A stretch of 64,000 nucleotides of DNA. It comes from Flaveria trinervia (Eukaryota > Streptophyta > Magnoliopsida > Asterales > Asteraceae). The DNA is taken from positions 62,133,340 to 62,197,339 of the forward strand of contig CM046442.1 of the NCBI GenBank assembly GCA_025506515.1, given 5' to 3'. The notes under the pieces were generated by a model that was not told the origin of the DNA, made no database searches, and worked only from the letters and a program-made list of their open reading frames with translations. The translations under genes were made by a program, and so were the position numbers. Below are positions 55,315 to 64,000 of the stretch, in pieces (positions within the stretch are counted from its first letter, which is position 1; the number at the start of each line of letters is the position of its first letter).

Positions 55315-56260
55315 ATGGCCGACAACAACAACGCTAATAACGATGTACCAACCCAAAACAACCAATCTCTTAGGGCGATCCTTCAAAGGGATCATCTAAC
55401 ACCTAACAACTTCATGGATTGGTACCGCAACTTGAGAATCGTTCTCAAGCAAGAAAAGCGGGCCTACATCCTTGATGATCCCATCCTTGATGAACCCAAC
55501 GAGGAGGATGAAGGGGCCTATAACGATTGGGTTAAATATATGGAAGACTCCATCTAAGTCTCTTGCCTAATGTTGGCAAGTATGACACCAGACCTCCAAA
55601 AGGAATATGAGCTCCATGGAGCTTATGACATGATCACCCAGTTGCGGGAAACATTCCAGCAACAAGCTAGGGTGGAGCGCTTCGAAATGGTTCGAGCGCT
55701 TCATGCCTGTCGGATGGAGGAATCCCAATCGGTTTCATCTTATGTTCTCAAGATGAAAAGCCATATCGACCGCCTTCAAAGGCTAAATTGTCCTGTCTCA
55801 AAGGAGTTGGCCATGGATTTGATCCTTAATGGCCTAACTAAAAGGTTTGAGGCATTCGTCATGAACTACAACATGAACGGATGGGACAAGAGCATAAATG
55901 AACTTCATTCAATGCTCAAAACGGCCGAGGCGGGAATGGGTAAAAGGTTTTACCCCTTCTCACCATCAATGAAGGTGGGAGGAAGAAAAGGTCTCAACCC
56001 CCTCCTAAGGCAATTGTTGCCAAAGGGAAGGGGCACGTTTGGGGAAAAGGGAAGATGGTTGTTAGGGCGGAACCTCCGAAGCCCAAGGAGAAGAAGCAAA
56101 AGGTTGCTGCAAATGACCCATGCTTCAAGTGTGGTGAGATAGGGCATTGGATGAGAAATTGTCCAGTCTATCTCAAAGAGTTGAAGGAAAAGAAGGATGC
56201 GGGGCAAACCTCAGGTACAATTTACATGATTCATATTGATCTTAATGTCATATCTTCCAA
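55315..56260 (+). pseudogene. gag of element D with zinc knuckle
   Basis: MADNNNANNDVPTQNNQSLR from 55315, then MDWYRNLRIVLKQEKRAYIL. A stop at 55555 (CAA to TAA) is followed in frame by MLASMTPDLQKEYELHGAYD, RVERFEMVRALHACRMEESQ and MNYNMNGWDKSINELHSMLK. A frameshift at GMGKR moves into frame 56055, which has the intact knuckle CFKCGEIGHWMRNC at 56121-56162. The start site is supported by the same MADNN/MATNN start in C and I. Confidence 0.9.
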
Positions 56261-57460
56261 CACATGGGTATTGGATACCGGATGTGGAACTCATATTTGC
56301 AATTTGTTGCAGGGGTTCAAAAGAAGTAGGGACTTCAATCAAGGGGATGTTAGCCTCTTCATGGGCAATGGAGCCAAAGTCAAAGTTGAAGCTCGTTTGG
56401 ACTACATCCTAAAACTTCCAAGTGGTTTGGAAGTAACTTTGAAGAATGTTTTGTATGCTCCTAGTTTGACTAGGAACATTATCTCTGTATCCCAATTAAG
56501 ACATTATGATTATGTATTATCTTTTGTTGAAAATGATATTCATGTTTCTTTAAATGATATGTTCTATATTAAAGCTATTCCCATTAATGGTATTTATGAA
56601 TTGGTTCATGAAAATACTTTAAATAGTTCATTGTACCATACTAACACCAAGAAACTCAAGTTGGATTTGAGTGATACCTATCTTTGGCATTGTCGTCTTG
56701 GTCATATAAACAAGAAACGTATACAAATACTTCAAAAGAATGGTCTTTTAAAAACAAATGAATGTTATTCATTTGATATATGTGAATCTTGTTTACAAGG
56801 AAAAATGACTAAGGCACCCTTTAGTGGAACTAACGAAAGCGCAAAATATTTATTAGGCATCATACATTCGGATGTATGTGGTCCTTTTAAGCCAATGACT
56901 AGAAATGGTGAAAGATACTTCATTACCTTTACCGACGATTATAGTCGCTATGGATACGTGTACTTATTAAGGCACAAAGATGAAGCTTTTGAAACGTTCA
57001 AAATCTTCAAGAATGAAGTAGAAAATCAACTCAACAAGTTGATTAAAGTTCTTCGTACCGATAGAGGAGGTGAATACCTAAGTGATGCCTTTCAAGATCA
57101 TCTTAGGAGTTGTGGGATTGTCTCACAACTCACTCCACCTGGAACACCACAACATAATGGTGTGTCTGAGAGGAGAAATCGAACCTTATCGGATATGGTC
57201 TGACCTATGATGGCTAGAAGCACATTACCTCTATCATTTTGGGGTTTCGCTTTGCTCTTCGTGGCCCGTATTTTAAATATGGCCCCAACCAAAAAGGTGG
57301 AAAGGATACCTTTTGAGATATGGCATGGAAGAGTTGCATCCCTATCATACCTAAGGATTGGGGTTGTGAGGCTTATGTTAAGACTCCAACCCCAAACAAA
57401 TTGGAAGTCCGATCCACCAAGTGTATTTTTGTAGGATACCCTAGAGATTCTATGGGATAT
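56261..57460 (+). pseudogene. Protease and integrase of element D
   Basis: Continues the 382-codon frame 56055-57203. Protease WVLDTGCGTHICNLLQGFKR; NVLYAPSLTRNIISVSQLRH. Integrase LWHCRLGHINKKRIQILQ, CESCLQGK, Asp in FTDDYSRYGYVYL, Asp in VLRTDRGGEYLSD, Glu in NGVSERRNRTLSDMV; all three catalytic residues are present. A stop at 57201 and a frameshift near 57360 follow. Best preserved integrase core together with that of I. Confidence 0.9.
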
Positions 57461-58564
57461 TATTTCTATGATCCACTGGAACAAAAGATGTTTGTTGCCA
57501 GAAAGGGTGAGTTCTTAGAAGCAAAGTTCCTTATGGAAGGAACTAGCAGTAGAACAGTGGATCTTGAGGATGATCAAGAACCACAACCCAGTGCACGTTT
57601 GGTTGAAACCAGCACTCAACATGAGGATGTTGAAGATGATCAAGTGGTTGATCGATACACACAAAACGTTCGCAGAAGTGGCAGAACTAGTAATCCACCT
57701 GAAACATACGGATTTTACATGGATGGATGCTATGTGGTAGAATCAGATGAACCAACCACATACCATGATGCAGTGTCCAATTCGGATTGTGACAAATGGC
57801 TTGAAGCCATGAACGTTGAGATGCAATCCATGTATGACAATCAAGTTTGGGAACTTGTTGTACCACCTCTCAACTCCAAGGTAGTTGGAAGTAAGTGGAT
57901 TTTCAAGAAGAAAACTGACATGCATGGAAACTTGGATACTTATAAGGCTAGACTTGTAGCAAAGGGTTTTACTCAAACTCAAGGAGTTGATTATGATGAA
58001 ACTTTCTCACCTGTTGCGATGCTAAAGTCAATAAGGATATTGTTTGCCATAGCTGCTCATTATGATTATGAGATTTGGCAAATGGATGTCAAAACCGCTT
58101 TCCTGAATGGATATCTTGAGGAAGATGTCTATATGGTTCAGCCTGAAGGTTTTGTTAATCCAAAACATTCTAATAAAGTATGCAAGTTAAAGAAATCAAT
58201 CTATGGATTGAAATAAGCGTCAAGAAGCTGGAATCACCATTTTGATGAGGAAGTCAAGAAATTTGGCTTCATCCAAAACGCTGATGAGGCTTGTGTGTAT
58301 AAGAAGGCTAGTGGGAGCATAATAACTTTCCTGGTATTATATGCCGATGACATTTTACTGTTTGGGAATGACGTTCCAACAATGGAAGGTGTAAAATCCT
58401 AGCTTGGAAGCTGCTTTTCCATTAAGGATCTTGGTGAAGCCGCCTATATTCTGGGAATAAAGATCTATAGGGATAGATCGAGGCGGCTGATTGGTTTGAA
58501 TCAAAGTGCATACATTGACAAAATCTTGAAAAGGTTCAAGATGGAAAACTCTAAGAAAGGTACT
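57461..58564 (+). pseudogene. Reverse transcriptase of element D, truncated by element F
   Basis: Frame 57320-58216 carries GYYFYDPLEQKMFVARKGEF, NSKVVGSKWIFKKKTDMHGN, ARLVAKGFTQTQGVDYDETF and QMDVKTAFLNGYLEEDVYMV; a stop lies at IYGLK (58214). Downstream the catalytic box reads YADD (58340-58351) and NQSAYIDKILKRFKMENSKK is the last stretch before LTR F at 58565. RNase H is missing. GTACT (58560-58564) is F's presumed target duplication. Confidence 0.9.
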
Positions 58565-59357
58565 TGCAGGATCGTTTAAGGGTTTGAACACCATTACAAC
58601 ACAACAACACAATGAGGAGATTATCTAAACTCTAATCAAACAGTAAACTGGGTTAATCAAAAGTGATACAAAGAACACAAGTAAAGCAAGAGACAGAACA
58701 GGAGAATATGGTTTTCAAGGATGCAGTATATTGCTTTCTCAAGTTCTTTTACAGGTGTTACAAAGTATGTTTAAGATACAAGAAACTTGAAATACTTATA
58801 CTACAACCTACAGCCGGCTATACTATGAAAGCCAGCTGGATACAATTGACTAGACACTAACAAAATCAATTGTAAAATCAAAAGGCATATCTGCCTTTTG
58901 ACCTTGTGACTATGACATGCCATAGCTCACATCCTTATACATTACAAAAAGGATAAAGTACATAAAGTGGAAAGTTTCAGACTCAAGACCTCAATGTACA
59001 GTTACCAAAAGCATGGACCTTTTCACCAACTCTTGTAAGTTGGTGGCTTATCAGAGATGCAGAGGAAAAGGTGCTTTATGGAACAGTACATCAGATAAAG
59101 CATGTGTACTAAAAGTCTTCGGAAGAAATCTGTCTTCATAGGGTGAAGCTTCAGAAGACTTTGTCTCTTGAAGCTTCGGAAGACTTCATGTTTGGCTTCG
59201 GAAGATATTGGTCTTGGCTTCGAAAGATTTTACACTTAGAATGTTTTTCTAATGTATTGTGTAAAACTTCCGAAGCATTCTTCACTTCAGTACTTAGTGC
59301 ATGTTGCTGAGACACTTTGGATGTTTTGGGTTGCATCAGACTTAAGGAATCCTTACA
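58565..59357 (-). mobile_element. 3' LTR of copia element F
   Basis: Plus-strand start TGCAGGATCGTTT, end ATCCTTACA; the minus strand reads TGTAAGGATTCCTTAAG...GATCCTGCA. Same family as LTR A. CTTCCGAAG / CTTCGGAAG words lie at 59112-59280. The polypurine tract on its right shows that the internal region extends to the right. Confidence 0.92.
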
Positions 59358-59370
59358 AACTCCCCCTAGG
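59358..59370 (-). other. Polypurine tract of element F
   Basis: Minus strand CCTAGGGGGAGTT immediately before the 3' LTR. Confidence 0.85.
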
Positions 59371-59476
59371 CTGATGCTACCAAACACTTAGAAGATCTTC
59401 AGATGTTGGTAGTCTTTAGTACAATCAAGACCATTCCTTTCTTCATTTGGTGGTCAGGATCATCAAGACTCTCATA
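59371..59476 (-). other. Short gap between the aORF and polypurine tract of element F
   Basis: About 100 bp of 3' noncoding sequence; nothing else seen. Confidence 0.6.
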
Positions 59477-62400
59477 TTATCTTCTCATTTCAAAGAGATC
59501 ATGCAGAGGTAAGTTGATTATGTCTTGCCAGGTGTAGACATTCTCAACACCTTGATCTCTGACAACATGCCATCTTTCTGGATTGGTAGAATAAGTCCAG
59601 GACAAGATAGATGTCTCAGTTGCTAGAGGAGCCACTTGCATAGGAGTTGATTGGGTTGCCTCATCATGCACTTCCTCAGGTTGATCTGATTCAGCCTGGG
59701 GTGTAGAGGTAGATGACTTTGGCTTCTTCTTTTTAGTCTTTGGTTTAGAAGCTATTTTCTTCTTCCTCTTTAATGTCTTTAACTGAGAAGACTGGTCTGC
59801 AGCACCATGTTGATCATCAGTGTCTTTCTCAGTTGGGTGTTCCTCCCTCACAGGTTCAGAAGGAGAGGGAGTTTGACCCTGTCTTGGATCAAAAGATGAA
59901 GTTTGCTGAGGCTCAGCTGGAGGTTTTGGTTCAGGTGTCTCTGGTTGTTCAAACTTGACCTCCACTTCAGGTGGACTTGACTTGGAAGAGAGTGCAAGTC
60001 AATCAATTCACCACTTTTAATCTTCTGCTTGATCACCCTTATATGCTCATCCATTGTAGATAGAGACACGGGACCAAGTCTCCTTTCGGAGAATCCATAT
60101 GACTTCAAGAAGCTCATCATTCTTTGTCTATCTGTAGACTTCTTTGCATTCTTTTGAGTGATGGCTCTTGACTTTGCAGCTTCTTCCCTTAGCTTCCTTT
60201 TGGTTGTTTTTCTCTCTTTGACTAGCTCAAGCTCAAGTTGCTTTAAGTACTCGAACTCAATGAAGTCATAGGACAGGGGAAGAAGTGCATTTACCTGATA
60301 GAAGCCTGTGGCACTCAGGTAGTTTATCATTTTGATTCTATCCTCTTCTTTATCTACCGAGGTTCTTGTGGAGCCACATCTTCCTGTGCATGACTTTCTT
60401 GAACTGGAGAGAGAGTGGGAGTATGCTTGTAAAGTCTTTTCTGTCTCTTCTCCTCTTTGAATTGGAGAAGTAACCTTGCATCTTCTTTCTCCTTTATCTC
60501 TCTTGACACTTCCATGTCAGCCAGCTCATTCAACTCTTCTAAGGGGAGGGAGATGATTTCATCAACATCATAGTTCCTGGTCTGTAAATAGGTAATCCTG
60601 ACTGCCCTTAACTCATCATCTTTAGTATTTGGTCTGGGGGCAGCCCTAATTGCAGCTTGCATGAATTTAGATGACCCAGAAGAACTTTCTCCCCTTAGCC
60701 TCCTTTTCCTCTCTCTCTCTTCCTCCTCAATTTCCTCAGGAGTCATTATCCTTTTCCCTTTGTCACCAACAGACCTTTGTGACTCAGGGTGGATTAAGGC
60801 TTGGCCTTCATTGCTTGGTGTAGCTTCCATGCTCTGGCCAGAGAGAGGCTGAGAAACACCTTCACCAGCAGGTGTCTCAGATGGAGTTGGACCTCTGCAG
60901 CAGTTGTTGATGGTGAGACAAGGGTCTCAGGTTCTGCCACTGGGCCTTCAGCCAAGGTTTCCCCTATGAAACTAATCTTAGGGTCCACCTCAACATCCAG
61001 TTGACCGATGACATTGCCTGATTGCCTAAGTCTCCTTCTTAGGGAGAACTCTGCAAGGATCCTGTCTTGGATTCTTTGAGCCAGCCTGTCAGCTTGTCTA
61101 GATTTGCTTGGATTGACAAGTGGCATGTTGACTAAATCCAGTCTTTCATAGAAGCTCAGGCTTTGGAACTGAAAGACTTCCTGTTGGCCTTGAACTCTGT
61201 GAAGTATAAGGGCTCTTCTGTCCTCATCATACCTCCACCTTATGATGTAGTTGCCAGTTCCTTGTGGTGGCGATGAGACAGCCCTTGGTATACCTTCCTT
61301 AAAGAGACTCCTGATGATTGAGTCTATAGAGTCCACATTAATGTGAACTTGAGGAAGTTGCTCAGAATGCACAACAGCAAGTGAGGATGATGAGTCCTCT
61401 ATGTCCATTCTCTTTGAAGAACTCCTAGGTTCTGTGATTGTAATAACTTTCTCCCCCTTTTTGGTAGCATCACCTACTTGCATAGGTGAGCTGGAGGATA
61501 AGTCAATCACTTCCACAGGTTCTTGTGTTCCTGGTTGAGTTCTCCTTAAAGGTCTCCCAGCTAGTTTTTCCTTTAGATATGAAATTGAAGTTGCTGATCA
61601 TTGACCCTGTTTTGTAAGGTAGTCACCTGAGATTCCAAGTGACTAACCTTAGAGACTAAATAGGTGCATGTTTTTGACAATTTCTGCACCTTTAGTCTCA
61701 GATTCCCCTCATCTTCATCAGAAGAATCACTGGGGGATGAGATGGTTGGACCAAAGTCCTCTCGCTCACCACCAGCTTGAGTTTCTTGGCTGCTGGTTTT
61801 CCTCTGCTCACTGGCAGCCTTAGTTGAGATGCCAGAGGGCTGAGTTGCCATGGTTGAGGTCTTAATGATGTAATCACTTTCAAAAGTGAGAGCCTCTTCC
61901 ATATGGACATCCTGAACAGGTTCAGAAGTGTCCACCTCAGTAATAGGTGACTGATGTGGGATAGACTGAGGAGAGTCAGAGGTACTCATCTCTCTTTGAG
62001 TAGGGGATGGGAAGATAGACTCATGGTACTCACTGAATCCTAAGTCTTCATCAGTATAGAAGGATAGGTTGGGAATTGGTTGGTTGAGACCCAAAGGCTG
62101 GGGATGGTAGCTGTCCCCTGAAGGTTGTTCACTTGAGTGTTGAGACTCAGAGTGAGAGCTTAAGGCTGTTGGGCTACTGAGCTCATCAGTGTGAGCATGA
62201 GGAACCTCATCACTGATTCTTGAAACAATGGGAGTGGTCTGCTCCTCAGGAGAAGTGGGAGCTCCAGTATCCACTTCTTCCTGTATTGGTGAGTATATGG
62301 GGGCCTCTACAGACTGAATAGTCTGAGCAGGGGTTCGTTTTGATTTTCTTTGGTAGGTGATGGATATTTGAGGTTGTGTAGAGGGCTGGAGAGCAGTAGG

Positions 62401-63224
62401 TGTGGGTTCAACACTAGCTTGGACTGCTAGGTTGTCACCTTGAGCAATGAGCTCTAACATTTTTAGGACTAGGGCTGTTTCTACCCCTAAGAAGCCTACA
62501 GTTGGCTTCTTCATAATTTTAAAGATGCTGGGCTTCATCTGTCCCAATTTAAGAATATTACCTGTTTCCCTCAACTGTGAGCCCAGTTCACAGTTGAGAA
62601 TGTGTTGAACATATCTAGGAAACATGTAGTATTCTAAGGAGTCTATGTTTGCAAGTAAATTAGTATAAACAATTGTGAATACCTGAACTTGACCCCCTGA
62701 ATCATTCCATAAACTATAAAGGAGAGATCCTCAGGAATCTGGTCCCATCCACCATGCTTGTTTGATAAGCTGTGGATAACCACATGGAGCAGGTATTTCC
62801 ACTGGGATGAGACCTTCCCTTTCCTGAAGGTCTTTACAGAGAAATCTCCTTCATAGCCCATCTGCTCGAAGGAATGATTAACCGCTTCCTTTGGGAAGAA
62901 CACTTCACCTTCTTCATCATCCAGCTGAAGATGTCGGTTGATGATGGCCGGAGTGATGAAGATTGTTCTCCCCTGCACTGTGGCAGACAGTGCCTTCTCC
63001 CCATCCATAATGACCTCTTGGCAGGTCTTCCAGAATTCAAGCAAGTGATCCTCATATAGAGTAGGATCAATGGTTAGGGAGGTGAAGTAGTGAGACAAAG
63101 ACAAGAAATGGCAAACCTCTGAGAAATGAGGATCTTTGTCAGAGCATAACAGAGCAACCTGATTGTGTTGTGTGTGTAGCTGCATGCCAAAGTTAGGATC
63201 ATTTCTGTGAGCAAAGTCAGCCAT
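59477..63224 (-). pseudogene. Additional ORF (aORF) of element F, about 1250 codons with frameshifts
   Basis: Starts MADFAHRNDPNFGMQLHTQH at 63224. Residues 1-190 form a folded-looking domain (LDDEEGEVFFPKEAVNHSFE, HVVIHSLSNKHGGWDQIPED). After a frameshift near 62690 it reads VFTIVYTNLLANID and MFPRYVQHILNCELGSQLRE. A long Ser/Thr/Pro/Glu-rich middle follows (62500-61700), then a short coiled coil (LVSKVSHLESQVTTLQNRVN). The C-terminal third is charged and helical, with loosely repeated blocks (ITYLQTRNYDVDEIISLPLE; INYLSATGFYQVNALLPLS; MSFLKSYGFSERRLGPVSL). Six frame pieces in all. It lies between pol and the 3' LTR. No signal peptide or membrane span is seen; function unknown. Confidence 0.75.
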
Positions 63225-63334
63225 TGTGAGGTAGCTTAGAGATGAAGAGAAAAAATGGGAAGAAATTTCAGAGAGAAAGCTTTGGGTTTTAGGTTTGGAA
63301 GAAAAGCAGATGATAGAAGAGGGGGAAACCGTTG

Positions 63335-63341
63335 GTTTATA
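63335..63341 (-). promoter_or_regulatory. TATA box upstream of the aORF of element F
   Basis: TATAAAC on the minus strand, 111 bp before the ATG and followed by a C/T-rich leader (CCCCCTCTTC). It suggests that the aORF could have its own transcript. Confidence 0.5.
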
Positions 63342-63344
63342 TGA

Positions 63345-64000
63345 AGAGAGAAGGATTTCAGATAAAGTTTAATGAAAGAGGATAAACTTTGAAATCCGTA
63401 TGTCGGTCCCACCTCTGAAAAAGTAGTTTACCTTTTTGCTCAAAAAGTAGTTTTCTTGGAATTCAAAAAGCTTCCGAAAGTATTTGTCTTCGGAAGTTTT
63501 GATTGAAAAGCTTCCGAAGCTAAAATGGCTTCGGAAGAATTTTCCTGAGAGTCTTGAAGATTTATGCTTCGGAAGAGAAATAAACTCTTGGATGCTTTGT
63601 ATAAGATGAACAAAGCTTCCGAAAGTAATTTTGCTTCGGAAGAAAAAAGTCCTTAAAAATGAATAAGTGTCTAAGTTAAGAATTTTAAGCTTCGAAGATA
63701 AATTTTGACTTCTTCCGAGGTAAAATCTCTTAGACAGTCATTTATTTTGAAGACATATTTTTCTTCCGAAGGTAAAACCGTTATCTTCCGAAGTATCAGA
63801 AAATTTTCAAGAATCTAAGAAAGTCTTCAAAAGAGTTTTACATTCAAAGAAAACATGAGCTTATGAAAGTGATGAACTAGACAACTTAGGAACCACAAAT
63901 TTTTAAGAAGAAATAATTAGAATTAGTTTTAAGAAAAAGTCTACTCAAGTTAATCATCCCAATAGCTGATATCAGATACTTAAATCTCTGTTCATCAAAA
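63345..64000 (-). repeat. Spacer before the aORF of element F with CTTCCGAAG hairpins
   Basis: Noncoding. About ten CTTCCGAAG / CTTCGGAAG words lie between 63465 and 63795. The clearest hairpin is 63511-63537: CTTCCGAAGC, loop TAAAATG, GCTTCGGAAG. The word is that of LTRs A and F. RNase H of F is not reached before the window ends. Confidence 0.8.

Noticed and set aside
3370..59357. LTR A and LTR F as the two ends of one giant element
   Set aside because: They are the same family but in opposite orientation: A is followed by a PBS, and F is a 3' LTR whose internal region lies to its right.

Overview
This window is plant nuclear DNA of the repeat-filled kind found in large eudicot genomes. 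I recognise no host gene, tRNA or rRNA. Nearly every stretch belongs to LTR retrotransposons that have inserted into one another: mostly Ty1/copia, with Ty3/gypsy-type LTRs on the left. The gag and extra-ORF proteins resemble copia families I associate with Asteraceae. That assignment rests on memory, not on a search.

Left part (1-18150). A truncated Ty3-type LTR (1-2147) is followed by 1.2 kb I cannot assign. Copia element A (5' LTR 3370-4183, start of gag) is cut by copia element B (5' LTR about 5155-6021). B's body is split three times: by a solo Ty3-type LTR with perfect 5-bp target-site duplications (8388-10474), by a rearranged Ty3 element on the minus strand (12085-16207), and by copia element C.

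Centre (18151-37810). C (minus strand, 18151-26191) has two LTRs, a primer-binding site, all pol domains and an AAAAT target duplication, and is the youngest-looking copy. B then resumes with a spacer, a promoter-like site, a possible 5'UTR intron and the start of an additional ORF (aORF), which G's LTR cuts at about 27524. G (plus strand) carries gag, a coiled coil, a zinc-knuckle array, protease, integrase, RT and RNase H, then a 0.8 kb array of short hairpins and a broken aORF tail.

Right part (37811-64000). A 3' LTR of family H is followed by copia element I (minus strand) in circularly permuted order, then by a 5' LTR of H that begins element E. The 5-bp sequence GTTAT flanks both H LTRs on the I side. 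This fits a tandem duplication of an I element that already carried H, sharing one I LTR. D (plus strand) is inserted in E's RNase H, and F (minus strand, same family as A, running off the window) is inserted in D.

Two groups of copia elements emerge. C, D and I share a gag type, a variant primer-binding site and three copies of a conserved 20-bp leader motif; I see no aORF in them. A/F, B, G and H/E have long SIRE-like layouts, and each family carries its own short CpG-containing inverted-repeat 'word'. That word recurs in the LTR and, depending on the family, also in the leader, the gag-protease linker or the spacer before the aORF. All copies look coding-incompetent: stops, frameshifts and mutated catalytic residues are frequent. 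Some single-base indels may be assembly errors.
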